This document shows positions 30,401-37,984 of a stretch of 51,258 nt of DNA, one piece after another. The stretch is from Endozoicomonas sp. (GTDB taxonomy: Bacteria; Pseudomonadota; Gammaproteobacteria; Pseudomonadales; Endozoicomonadaceae). Below the pieces are notes generated by a model. That model had not been told where the DNA came from. It ran no database searches and saw only the letters and a list, made by a program, of their open reading frames with translations. Position 1 is the first letter of the stretch. Every line of letters starts with the position of its first letter. Made by a program: the position numbers and the translations under genes. The stretch is taken from assembly GCA_024509075.1 (NCBI GenBank), contig JAKROC010000003.1, forward strand, positions 1 to 51,258, read 5' to 3'.

Positions 30401-30535
30401 AACCAGCTTTCCACCGCCATTGCTGGAGGCTTGGCCTTTGCCACGGTACTGACACTGATTCTGACGCCTTGCCTGCTGGTCATTGGCGGTGTGCGTCAGG
30501 ATAGAAATAATGCTGGAGACAGCGAGGAGCGTTGA
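27425..30535 (+). CDS. RND multidrug/metabolite efflux permease
   Basis: Proton-driven inner-membrane pump of the AcrB/HAE1 type, 1036 residues. The N-terminal helix is followed by PRESSPDITIPVIRI. The porter domain repeats follow (ATVTLEFVAGLDTDEVMAEVRDKV). Helix 4 carries VGMLVDGAIVVTEYADR, with one Asp where AcrB has a DD pair, and helix 10 carries SLAGIVVNNNIVLIDTYN. The C-terminal half duplicates the N-terminal half as in the family. The single Asp in helix 4 suggests a HAE1 branch distinct from AcrB. It is translated with the adaptor upstream, and its stop lies 33 bases from the convergent cation exporter. Confidence 0.95.
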   Translation: MHSLIFAALSRTRAVFMMLALILLTGLVSYLTIPRESSPDITIPVIRISVSHEGISPEDAERLLVLPLENELRAIEGVKELRATASQSNATVTLEFVAGLDTDEVMAEVRDKVNLAKSKLPQDTDEPVISQISFASMAPVVTVVLSGELPQRALVQMARALKDELESRKQILEVDIAGDREEVVDVIIDPLKLESYGLVPADVINLVSQNNRLVVAGNLDNGKGRFAVKVPAVYETPADILSQPVKSDDDRVITFADIASVRSTFKEGGGYARMNGRSSIALEIKKRPGENIIETVALTRAIMDEAQKRAPKTLNVDYVGDQSVEVVDMVNDLQNSVLAAIILVVTVIVGALGVRSAVLTAIAIPGSFLTGILIIALMGLTINMIVLVALMIAVGMLVDGAIVVTEYADRKMSEGIPRQQAYQQAAMRMAWPIIASTATTLAAFFPLMFWPGIMGEMMTYLPLTLIATLSASLLMALIFIPTIGSVFGRPRIIDEREKQALTEAESGDLHRVPGYVGAYIRLLRRAIQHPVKMLLLGMAAVMTIYIAFANLGKGIEFFPDVDTNSIVIKVRTNSSNLSIDEKDDILQQVETIVLRQPELKTLYARTGDNQEVGTLRLNMVDWQYRQKAALVVAELNEKLSHFAGLDITVERKKDGPPQGKPLKLVVSANDLEALHSSVNMIRALLMDTGGFTNLEDDGPAPGYEWRIDVDRTEAARYGADVSSAGGLVRLVTSGLTVGSFRPDDSNDEVDIRIRFPESDRHMDSIDQLRLMTPAGLVPINNFTTRKIAPRMDSIKRLDGKRTVTISADVAEGILLNNLLPELSNRLDALSVPEEVRITIKGQNEDQQESGQFLLKAFTIALFVMALILVTQFNSFYQAFMIMSAVVLSTGGVMLGLLLAGKPFGIVMCGLGVISLAGIVVNNNIVLIDTYNTLRVRGMKAEEAVLRTGAQRLRPVMLTTITTILGLMPMVLSTNIDLFNHQLEIGGPTAQWWNQLSTAIAGGLAFATVLTLILTPCLLVIGGVRQDRNNAGDSEER

Positions 30536-30568
30536 GTGTTTGACAATCTACGACGCTCAGAGAATTAC

Positions 30569-31531
30569 CTAATGGTCTATAGGGTCAAGATGGAACATAA
30601 CATCAGCATTTGGTAGATATTCCAGTACTGCTCGCTTGGCCTTGGCACCAAGTTCGTGGGCACAATCCAGAGTTATGTCGGCCTTAAGGTCCAGGTGCAT
30701 CTCAATAAAGGGAATTGAGCCTGACACCCGGGTTCTGACATGGTGAATGCCCAACACACCGTTTATGGACAGAGCCCGCCGTTCAATCTCCTGTAAATCT
30801 TCTTCAGGCAAGGCCCGATCCATCAATTGCTGGATGGCTTCCCATGCCAGACTGCGCACGCTATACAGCATGTAGATGCCAATCAACAGTGCCAGAAGGT
30901 TATCCAGCTGGCCGTAGCCCAGGCTGGCACCGGCCAAAGCCGTCAGGACGGCAAAATTGGTCAAAATATCAACTTTGTAGTGCAACGAGTCGGACTTGAT
31001 GGCCGGGGAGTCGGTTCGTTTGATTACATAACGTTGTATCATCAATAGCACCGACGTTGCCATCAGTGAGAAGATCATTACAGCAATACCGGCGTTTTCA
31101 TTCTCAATAAAGACATCATCCCCAGAGATACGATCCAGTGAATTAAGCATCAGCACAACGGCAGACCCCCCAATAAAGGCGGATTGAGCCAGGACTGCCA
31201 GTTGTTCCGCTTTACCATGCCCGAAATGGTGGTTGTGATCAGCCGGTGCAATGGCAATGCGCACAGCAAATAATGTGATCAGCGAGGCGAGAACATCCAT
31301 GGTGGAGTCGAGCAGCGTGGCCAGCAGGCTCATGGAGCCGGTCATAAACCAGACAACCAACTTAGCCACAATGAGGACACTCGCAGTGGCCACAGAAGCG
31401 TGGGTGGCCAGTTTCAGCAGGCGGTTTTTATCTTCACAGACTTTATTAGAAATGGATTCAGACACATTGTTTCCATTGATGTTATTCGCAGACGCCGATG
31501 ATTTGTTACGATCCAATGAGCAGTTAGTCAT
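30569..31531 (-). CDS. cation diffusion facilitator, FieF-like Fe/Zn exporter
   Basis: Inner-membrane proton antiporter for divalent metals. The protein follows E. coli FieF: TGSMSLLATLLDSTMDVLASL with the site-A Asp, the HHFGHGKAEQLAVLAQSAFI helix, SDSLHYKVDILTNFAVL with the second D/H pair, MDRALPEEDLQEI, and the C-terminal cytoplasmic domain GIHHVRTRVSGSIPFIEMHL. The frame is open to 31807, but the ATG at 31531 has AGGGA five bases before it and gives 320 residues, near the family size (about 300). The upstream extension has no family match. It is divergent from the large CPA2 antiporter gene. Confidence 0.93.
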   Translation of the reverse strand: MTNCSLDRNKSSASANNINGNNVSESISNKVCEDKNRLLKLATHASVATASVLIVAKLVVWFMTGSMSLLATLLDSTMDVLASLITLFAVRIAIAPADHNHHFGHGKAEQLAVLAQSAFIGGSAVVLMLNSLDRISGDDVFIENENAGIAVMIFSLMATSVLLMIQRYVIKRTDSPAIKSDSLHYKVDILTNFAVLTALAGASLGYGQLDNLLALLIGIYMLYSVRSLAWEAIQQLMDRALPEEDLQEIERRALSINGVLGIHHVRTRVSGSIPFIEMHLDLKADITLDCAHELGAKAKRAVLEYLPNADVMFHLDPIDH

Positions 31532-31887
31532 GCTGTCCCTGCCAGTAATGGCTGTTAACTGCCCCATGCTAGCCTGAAACCAACAATTTTTGAACACAGG
31601 CCAGAAGATTAATGGCAGATGGCATAAACCCTCTCTTGAGCATTTCGTCCAGTTGTTTTGTCCGAGTCCTGATTGCCTGTTCACAAAGGCAGTTTGCGAA
31701 CGTAGTATATGAGTGCAAACTGAAGTAAAAACTATCTGTTGAAAAGGTGGTCTAAAAAGTGACAGACAGTTAACTGTTCGATGGTTCATAACCATAAAAT
31801 CAAACAAGGTAACGCAGTAAAAAAACCGGACTATTTTCAGGCTGGTTATATTTCATTGCACGTTAATAAATTACAGCTGGCGGCACA
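31532..31887. other. divergent promoter region, fieF-like gene and CPA2 antiporter
   Basis: About 355 bases with an open but unsupported extension of the fieF-like frame on the minus strand. It must hold promoters in both directions. No operator or RNA was recognised. Confidence 0.4.
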
Positions 31888-33855
31888 ATGGACTTTACAT
31901 TTTTTAATCAGCTCGTACTTATCCTGACCTTGTCGGCCATCACCATTGCTTTTTTCAAGCGTTTCCAACTACCTGAAAGCCTCGGCTATCTGTTTGTCGG
32001 TATTGTTGTTGGCCCCACCACTTCCGGGTTGATTCAACAGGACTTCGATATCGCTCTGCTGGCCGAAATTGGTGTGGTATTCCTCCTTTTCACCCTGGGA
32101 CTGGAGTTTTCCCTGAAGACCATTATGGCGATGAAAAAGGAGGTTTTTGGCTTTGGCGGCCTGCAAGTACTGCTCACCGGGGCAGGTATTTTCAGTATGC
32201 TGGTAACATTTGGCTTTGCAGTTCAAACGTCGCTGGTCTGTGCTTCAGCCCTGGCGCTCTCATCCACCGCCATTGTCTCCAAAGAGTTGACCCAGAGTAA
32301 CGAGATACGCTCGCGCCAGGGACAGCTGGCCATCAGCGTATTGCTGTTTCAAGATATTGCCGCCGTCCTCTTTCTGATTATGATTCCCGCCATGATCGGT
32401 GGTAGCTCCGGTTCAGTAGCCTCGTCCCTTGGCTATACCCTTGCTGAAGGTGTGGTATTTGTGGTCTTTATGCTGGCAGTTGGTAAGTGGGTGTTGCCGC
32501 GGCTATTCCACGAAGCTGCCAAGGCCCGTTCCGAAGAGTTGTTTGTACTAATGGCTCTGGTTACTGCCTTGATGGCAGCCTGGCTCTCCCACGCCATGGA
32601 TTTATCCATGGCTCTTGGCGGCTTTGTCGCTGGCATGATGATGGGCGAAAGCCACTACAAGCATCAGGTTGAGGCTGACATCCGCCCATTCCGGGATGTG
32701 CTGTTAGGTCTGTTTTTTGTCTCTGTAGGTTTGATTCTGGATATTGATGTCTTACTGACTTTCTGGCAGGAAATTTTGCTGGGCACTCTGGCACTGGTCA
32801 TCTTTAAGTTTTTGGTCGTCTATCTTCTGGCCAGAATGTTCACTGAAAGTAAGAATATCTCTTTGCGCACCAGTCTGTCGTTAGCCCAGGGTGGCGAGTT
32901 CTGCTTTGCTCTGATTGCCCTAGCTTCCCAATATGGTGAGAGTGGCGGCAACCTCACCTCAGTGGTATTGGCAGTAACCATCCTGACCATGATTATCGCC
33001 CCCCTTCTGATTCGCAACAGCAACGCCATTGTCAGTCTGGTCAAGTTTGACAAGTCGGAAGAGAGTATCGACCGGGTAAAAGAAGAAGAAGTGCGCAAAC
33101 AGACAGCTCATATCCACCATCACACCCTGATTTGCGGTTATGGCCGTGTTGGCCAGACCATAGCTCGCTTCCTGACTCAGGAGAACAAGTCGTTTGTGGC
33201 CATTGATGACGATCCAATTCATGTCCGTGAGGCTGGTCTTGCCGGTGATCCGGTGTTTTTTGGTGACTGTCGCAAACTGGAGTTGCTGGTGGCTGGTGGC
33301 CTGGAGCGAGCAAGTCAGGTGGTTATCTGTATTGACCGCCCGGAAAATGCCCTGACCATCCTGAAGGTTATCCGAGAGAACTCACCGGATGTACCAGTAC
33401 TGGTTCGCACCCGGTTTGACAGCCGCTCCGACGAGTTGAAAAAAGCCGGTGCCACCGTTGTTATTCCTGAAGCACTGGAATCGGGCCTGGTCATTGTCAA
33501 ACACGCGCTGTTGATGCTGGGGATGAACCCGGCTCATGTGCATAAGCGGGTTAATGAAGCGAGGGCCCAGGGGTATGAAATTCTCAACGGTTTTTATCCC
33601 GGTCTTAGTGATTACTTGCTGGAGAATGACCACAACACCTACCGCCACGCAGTGACGTTGAGCAAAAACAGTACAGCCTGCCGACAGACCATTGGTTCTT
33701 TGGATTTTAAAGGTACTGACGTGTCCATTGTAGAGGTGCGTCGAGATAATATGATCCTGCAGCCCTGCCCAGATATGACCTTGGAGATAGATGATATTGT
33801 CATCCTGACGGGCAATAACAGTGACATTTCTCATATTGAGAAACTTTTTCACTGA
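31888..33855 (+). CDS. CPA2 cation:proton antiporter with RCK domains (Kef/YbaL type)
   Basis: Inner-membrane K+ or Na+/proton antiporter, 655 residues. The first 380 residues are 12-13 helices of the Na+/H+ exchanger fold, including LLFTLGLEFSLKTI and GQLAISVLLFQDIAAVLFL. A TrkA-N/RCK Rossmann domain follows, with THHHTL-like HHHTLICGYGRVGQTIARFL and an Asp for NAD binding (AIDDDP). A C-terminal TrkA-C domain ends the protein (GTDVSIVEVRRDNMILQPCPD). The layout matches YbaL and KefB/C, but the glutathione-gating details cannot be read, so no gene symbol is given. It stands before the paralogue pair of secreted proteins and is probably linked to potassium or pH homeostasis. Confidence 0.93.
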   Translation: MDFTFFNQLVLILTLSAITIAFFKRFQLPESLGYLFVGIVVGPTTSGLIQQDFDIALLAEIGVVFLLFTLGLEFSLKTIMAMKKEVFGFGGLQVLLTGAGIFSMLVTFGFAVQTSLVCASALALSSTAIVSKELTQSNEIRSRQGQLAISVLLFQDIAAVLFLIMIPAMIGGSSGSVASSLGYTLAEGVVFVVFMLAVGKWVLPRLFHEAAKARSEELFVLMALVTALMAAWLSHAMDLSMALGGFVAGMMMGESHYKHQVEADIRPFRDVLLGLFFVSVGLILDIDVLLTFWQEILLGTLALVIFKFLVVYLLARMFTESKNISLRTSLSLAQGGEFCFALIALASQYGESGGNLTSVVLAVTILTMIIAPLLIRNSNAIVSLVKFDKSEESIDRVKEEEVRKQTAHIHHHTLICGYGRVGQTIARFLTQENKSFVAIDDDPIHVREAGLAGDPVFFGDCRKLELLVAGGLERASQVVICIDRPENALTILKVIRENSPDVPVLVRTRFDSRSDELKKAGATVVIPEALESGLVIVKHALLMLGMNPAHVHKRVNEARAQGYEILNGFYPGLSDYLLENDHNTYRHAVTLSKNSTACRQTIGSLDFKGTDVSIVEVRRDNMILQPCPDMTLEIDDIVILTGNNSDISHIEKLFH

Positions 33856-33959
33856 GCAAAGGACTAATTAAACAATAACACTGAAAAGTTCGGCACTATT
33901 TATGTCGGCTGTGTACCAATTAAATGGTAACGGAGTACCACCTATTCAGGATGGTGGGT

Positions 33960-35498
33960 ATGCCAATTATAATGTCTCGCACGCTTTGCTGTGCAGCGTG
34001 TCTTTTTTTTCTTTTCGTTCCCACTATCTACGCGCAATCGGCGGATACACCTTATTTGCTGACCAAAGAGTCTGAAATTACCGTGGACACGTCAAGTGAG
34101 CAAGCAGTTATCGCGATAGACGCCCGAACACTGATCGACGACCTGCAGGGAAAGCTTCCCATAACTCTTATTCTCAACAATGAGCACGTAACCTTTGACA
34201 ATGGCGGGCAACAGTTGTTGTGGCACAACCAGGCAACAGTCGGGGAAAATGGCCAGTCAATCAGCAATACACCACTTGTCCATCTCAATCTCGGTGAGCA
34301 GTTCGCCGGGCAAAAACTGACCATTCGCATGACCCGGGAGCATGACCTGTCGAAACTTTCGGCACTGGCGGCTTTTTTCCCCCAACTACTGCCCATTATC
34401 CTGATGAACGATGTTACCTGGGGGCCATCACCCACCATCTTTTACCATGCGCTGATGCGCTGGAACTTCAAGGTGTTCGAGGGCAACATTATCAAGTCCA
34501 TTCGCGAGATGGTCATGAGTCACACTTTTGGTCAGCAACGCTCGCTGATGGCTCAGTGCTCCACCGATTTTGTTGAGGGTTTCCTGTTATTTGAAGTGGC
34601 TAATTACGGCGAAGCCTCCGGGCCAGTCCGGTCTAAAACAGAGACTTTCCGTACTTTTGTCTCCAGTGCCCCATTCAAACGGATGATGGATTGCATGGCC
34701 AGCACAGTGGCAACAACCCTGGTGAATTTCCAGGCCAACGAGCTGGCCAGTGAGTGGCATTACCTGAAAAATTTGGACCAGGAATCCATTAATGGGCTGG
34801 CAAAAATCATGGTGGGTTATGGCTTTAACACGTTTGCCATGGAAACAGGCGACTTTTTCAAACTGTTAAAACAGACCATTGGTTTTTCCAACACAATGGA
34901 TGATGCGTTATTGCAAAGAGACTTGGATCGATCCTTAATCAAAGCGGCCCAGTACTCCCTGCAAAGTGGTTATGAAGAATTCTTCAAGGGACGGCTTAGA
35001 TACCACAATATCGATGAACGCTACTCATTACCATTGGCTACCGGTGAAGGAGTGTTGGAAATCATCGGTCGGTTGTTTGCACACCAAAGCGCAGATGGCC
35101 GGGAAAAATCCCACCACCTGTATGCTTTTACCAAACGGACCGAAGCCATCGGCGTTTCAATGAGCAGGGTAATTGCGTTGCCGAATTATTCAGATTGGCA
35201 GCTGTTTTTGCTCGGTGCCGCAGTTCCTGCCCTGGCCTACGGGACTGCCAAACTGTCTACGAGTTATCTGGCCAATACCAATCCTGCCATTCCTCTGATT
35301 AACAGTACTTATGAAGCCATGGTTATTGGGGCCTCAACCTTTTTGATTTCTCCGGTTTTACAGCGTTTTGGCGTTGCAACCGCACAAAAAGTGCAAAAGC
35401 CTGTTCTGGATTACATTGGCTCAGAGGCGGGCAGCTGGTCGCAGTACCTTATGGCTGACACCATACGCTATCGGATTGATATCTTTACCGGGCAGTAA
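33960..35498 (+). CDS. secreted protein, paralogue 1 of an unrecognised family
   Basis: I do not recognise this family. About 512 residues with a signal peptide (SRTLCCAACLFFLFVPTIYAQS, likely cut near AQSA). The mature part has a beta-rich N-terminal domain (PITLILNNEHVTFDNG, RMTREHDLSKLSALAAFFPQ). A helical middle contains LMAQCSTDFVEGF, SKTETFRTF and MMDCMASTV, then IMVGYGFNTFAM, and two hydrophobic helices lie near the C-terminus. These features recur in the next gene at 35697. The mature protein has just two Cys, both in the shared motifs, which suggests a disulfide. The start is ATG 33960; in-frame ATGs at 33924 and 33951 are possible. Confidence 0.8.
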   Translation: MPIIMSRTLCCAACLFFLFVPTIYAQSADTPYLLTKESEITVDTSSEQAVIAIDARTLIDDLQGKLPITLILNNEHVTFDNGGQQLLWHNQATVGENGQSISNTPLVHLNLGEQFAGQKLTIRMTREHDLSKLSALAAFFPQLLPIILMNDVTWGPSPTIFYHALMRWNFKVFEGNIIKSIREMVMSHTFGQQRSLMAQCSTDFVEGFLLFEVANYGEASGPVRSKTETFRTFVSSAPFKRMMDCMASTVATTLVNFQANELASEWHYLKNLDQESINGLAKIMVGYGFNTFAMETGDFFKLLKQTIGFSNTMDDALLQRDLDRSLIKAAQYSLQSGYEEFFKGRLRYHNIDERYSLPLATGEGVLEIIGRLFAHQSADGREKSHHLYAFTKRTEAIGVSMSRVIALPNYSDWQLFLLGAAVPALAYGTAKLSTSYLANTNPAIPLINSTYEAMVIGASTFLISPVLQRFGVATAQKVQKPVLDYIGSEAGSWSQYLMADTIRYRIDIFTGQ

Positions 35499-35637
35499 CT
35501 GGTGTTGGCGTTAAGACAGCTTTTGAAGCATCGGAACTTGTTCGCAAAGATCGTAAAACCTGAAATCTTTCAAGGCATGAAAAATAACCAGATTATGCTT
35601 AATTAAAATATCGAACAAATGTGATAACCCTCGCTAC

Positions 35638-35661
35638 GGCCACACACCAGTGGCTTTTTTT
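35638..35661 (+). terminator. intrinsic terminator between the two paralogues
   Basis: Stem GCCAC/GTGGC (35639-35643 with 35650-35654, extendable by one G-T pair) followed directly by seven T (35655-35661). It lies after the first paralogue and immediately before the second, so the two are probably separate transcripts. Confidence 0.8.
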
Positions 35662-35696
35662 ACACGGCAATGGATGGCCACGATCCGAGAAAAAAC

Positions 35697-37418
35697 ATGG
35701 CCTGTCTGACGTATGAGATAATTAAAAACAGTAAAACCGCATTCTGTCATTGTCGTCCGTTGCGTTGGTGCCAGTCTATCGTACCGCTTGTTGCTTTCAT
35801 GTTGAGCATGATCTTGCACAACAGCTGTAACGCAGATGCTCATCAGATGCTAACTCCGGGGAAAAACCATGCTGTTGATTTGAAAATCGAAAACAATAAT
35901 CCGGTTCACCTGCAGATTGACACTTCGGCACTTGATGGGCAGATTCACGGAAATATACCGATAACTTTCCATAGCTCTGACGAACAGATTGTTTTCTCCG
36001 ATAAAACAGACTCAGATGGTGATCTTCACTGGCACGACAGAGCAGTAAACGTTACCACTAAGGACGGTGTTGCTCAGGCAAACAGTGACCAGTTCATTAA
36101 CCTTACACTCAACACCACCGAAGACATGGTGGGTAAGCAAGTGCGAGTTTATTTGGAAAAAGAAGAAAATCTCTCCAAGGTGGCAGTTGCAGGTGCTTTT
36201 GTACCGCAAATTTTGCCCATCATGGCCATGAACTCAGTTGTCTGGCAGCCTCACAATTTCTGGCCAACGCTGTTACGGTGGAATTATCTGCTGTTGGAAC
36301 TTGATCTTCTTAAAGTAATTGACAACTTTTTGTTTGATCAGGTTTACGCCCAGAGTCAGACACTGATGACAAAGTGTTCAAGAGATTTTGTGAAGGGCTT
36401 TATCACCTACTCCCTGCTGACTAATTACGGTGAGGACGTCGCTGGTGATCCTTTCCGACCAGAGGCTGCTGAGGTGAGTCATAAGCGTCTGGCCAAAAAC
36501 GAAATTCTCAGCAGCAAAACCGAGACATTCAGAACTTATCTCAGAACTACGCCTCCCAATGCCATGCTCGATTGCGTCTCAACTGTGGTCGCTGACTCTC
36601 TTAAATCCATCCACAAAGAGGGACGTTTACCAGAGATAGTCGGTCACTGGTCAATGCTGGACACCTTGAACGATGAAACATTGGAAGGCATCGCCTCGCT
36701 TATGGTGGGCTATGGTTTCAATCTGTTCAGTAATGTGCCGGCTGCAGCGCTGTCTCAGCTTCAGAAAGAGGCTGGCTTGGCAAACAGCGATGGCATCGCC
36801 AGTGATTTTAACGACGCTCTGAAAACCAGCATTCAGTACACCATTCATAATGGCTACATGAAATTTTTTACCGGTCGGGGGTGGAGTAATACTACTGCCT
36901 ATACTCTGTCGGCTGGTGCCGGCTTGCTGGAAATTGGCTACCGGTTCCAACAACTCATCAATTTAATTCCACTCGGGGAGAACGAACGCTCTGCACCACT
37001 AAACAGGAATCTTCAGCACCATCTTATTTCCATTGGTGAACGAGCCGAGGCCATTGCCTCCACAGGTTATCAGTTGATTCCTGTACCAAAAACCGTTCAG
37101 CAATATGCCCTGCCGGTGGCGGCCACCCTGTTGCCCTTGTTCAGTTACTACGCCCTTGACGGCATAATAAACTACTACACCACCGGGGCAGTGAACATTG
37201 CCGCACAAAAAGCGCTAACCTCGGCCAGTAACGGCTTGGTGCTCGGAGCGCTGCTATATATCATTCTGCCTCGGGCACAGGCCTATGGTTCCTGGGTGAC
37301 ACAGGCTGCAGCTGACCAAGTCGTGTCCTGGACTGAAGCGCAGAATGATAGCTGGATTGGCTATTTTGCTGCTCGTGATACACATTACAAGATTCGGGTG
37401 ACCATTTTAGAGCAATAA
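35697..37418 (+). CDS. secreted protein, paralogue 2 of an unrecognised family
   Basis: About 573 residues, homologous along its length to the preceding gene. Shared landmarks are IPITFHSSDEQIVFSD, EEENLSKVAVAGAFVPQILPI, TLMTKCSRDFVKGF, NYGED, SSKTETFRTY, AMLDCVSTVV and LMVGYGFNLF, with hydrophobic stretches near the end (YALPVAATLLPLFSYYAL, LVLGALLYIILP). The signal sequence centres on SIVPLVAFMLSMIL with probable cleavage at ADA-HQ. It again has exactly two mature Cys, in the same motifs. ATG 35697 with GAGAA before it is preferred to ATG 35670, which has no ribosome-binding site. AGGAG and the next start follow within 14 bases of its stop, so the DUF2970 gene may be cotranscribed. Confidence 0.8.
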   Translation: MACLTYEIIKNSKTAFCHCRPLRWCQSIVPLVAFMLSMILHNSCNADAHQMLTPGKNHAVDLKIENNNPVHLQIDTSALDGQIHGNIPITFHSSDEQIVFSDKTDSDGDLHWHDRAVNVTTKDGVAQANSDQFINLTLNTTEDMVGKQVRVYLEKEENLSKVAVAGAFVPQILPIMAMNSVVWQPHNFWPTLLRWNYLLLELDLLKVIDNFLFDQVYAQSQTLMTKCSRDFVKGFITYSLLTNYGEDVAGDPFRPEAAEVSHKRLAKNEILSSKTETFRTYLRTTPPNAMLDCVSTVVADSLKSIHKEGRLPEIVGHWSMLDTLNDETLEGIASLMVGYGFNLFSNVPAAALSQLQKEAGLANSDGIASDFNDALKTSIQYTIHNGYMKFFTGRGWSNTTAYTLSAGAGLLEIGYRFQQLINLIPLGENERSAPLNRNLQHHLISIGERAEAIASTGYQLIPVPKTVQQYALPVAATLLPLFSYYALDGIINYYTTGAVNIAAQKALTSASNGLVLGALLYIILPRAQAYGSWVTQAAADQVVSWTEAQNDSWIGYFAARDTHYKIRVTILEQ

Positions 37419-37431
37419 AGGAGCATGGCGG

Positions 37432-37635
37432 ATGACAGAAAGGAAAGGAACGGGTCTGAAGTCCGTCATACTGAGTACAATATCGGCTGCTTTCGGAGTC
37501 CAGAAGAGGTCGAGGCTTGAGAACGATTTTCAACACGGCAAACCAGCACATTTTATCGTGGCGGGAATAGTAGCAACTGTACTCCTCGTCTTGGCTCTTG
37601 TGCTGGTGGTTCACGCAGTGCTGGAAAAAAACTGA
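37432..37635 (+). CDS. DUF2970-family small membrane protein
   Basis: A 67-residue protein with the DUF2970 pattern: a basic start with GLKSVILSTISAAFGVQ, then RLENDFQHGKPAHFIVAG, then one membrane helix (IVATVLLVLALVLVVHAVL). It probably sits in the inner membrane with its N-terminus in the cytosol. GGAG lies just before the ATG, directly after the stop of the second secreted paralogue. The function of the family is not known. Confidence 0.85.
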   Translation: MTERKGTGLKSVILSTISAAFGVQKRSRLENDFQHGKPAHFIVAGIVATVLLVLALVLVVHAVLEKN

Positions 37636-37651
37636 AGCTCGTATTGTAGTT

Positions 37652-37750
37652 CTATTGAGAACTTACCCAATAGACAGCAGTAACCACCACCAGGGCAATC
37701 AAAGCGACGGCAGCAACGGCGTCAACGGTGCTATCTTTCTTTATTTTCAT
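37652..37750 (-). CDS. 32-residue single-helix membrane protein
   Basis: A small frame not among the longer ones: it begins MKIKKDSTVDAVAAVALIAL, continues as a hydrophobic helix (VVVTAVYWV) and ends SSQ. A Lys-rich start before an Ala/Val/Leu helix predicts one membrane segment with the N-terminus inside. GGAGA lies about eight bases before the ATG (37750). It is convergent with the DUF2970 gene (stops 17 bases apart). The family is not recognised; such miniproteins often attach to transporters or respiratory complexes, but nothing here says which. Confidence 0.6.
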   Translation of the reverse strand: MKIKKDSTVDAVAAVALIALVVVTAVYWVSSQ

Positions 37751-37984
37751 TTTTAATGTTCTCCATCTGCTCGGGGGACGTACCGATTCAAGTTAATCAA
37801 ACTTCTCAGACTATGTCCAATGCCAATCCCCCATGGCCGATTAGTGCACAATGCAGGAAATCCTGGCGGCGACGATAAAGAATATTGTGTTCAGGGAAAA
37901 GCAGTTTTTTGCATCCACCGCACAAAAACCAAACTGTTGGTTATACTGTGACTTCCATAAATAATCCAAGAATGAGCTTTAATC

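Noticed and set aside
31532..31807. N-terminal extension of the FieF-like protein
   Set aside because: Extra 92 residues have no counterpart in the family, and the ATG at 31531 has a ribosome-binding site.
33960..37418. Second secreted paralogue as a lipoprotein
   Set aside because: The Cys near its signal sequence (HNSC) does not fit a lipobox, which needs a hydrophobic residue at -3.
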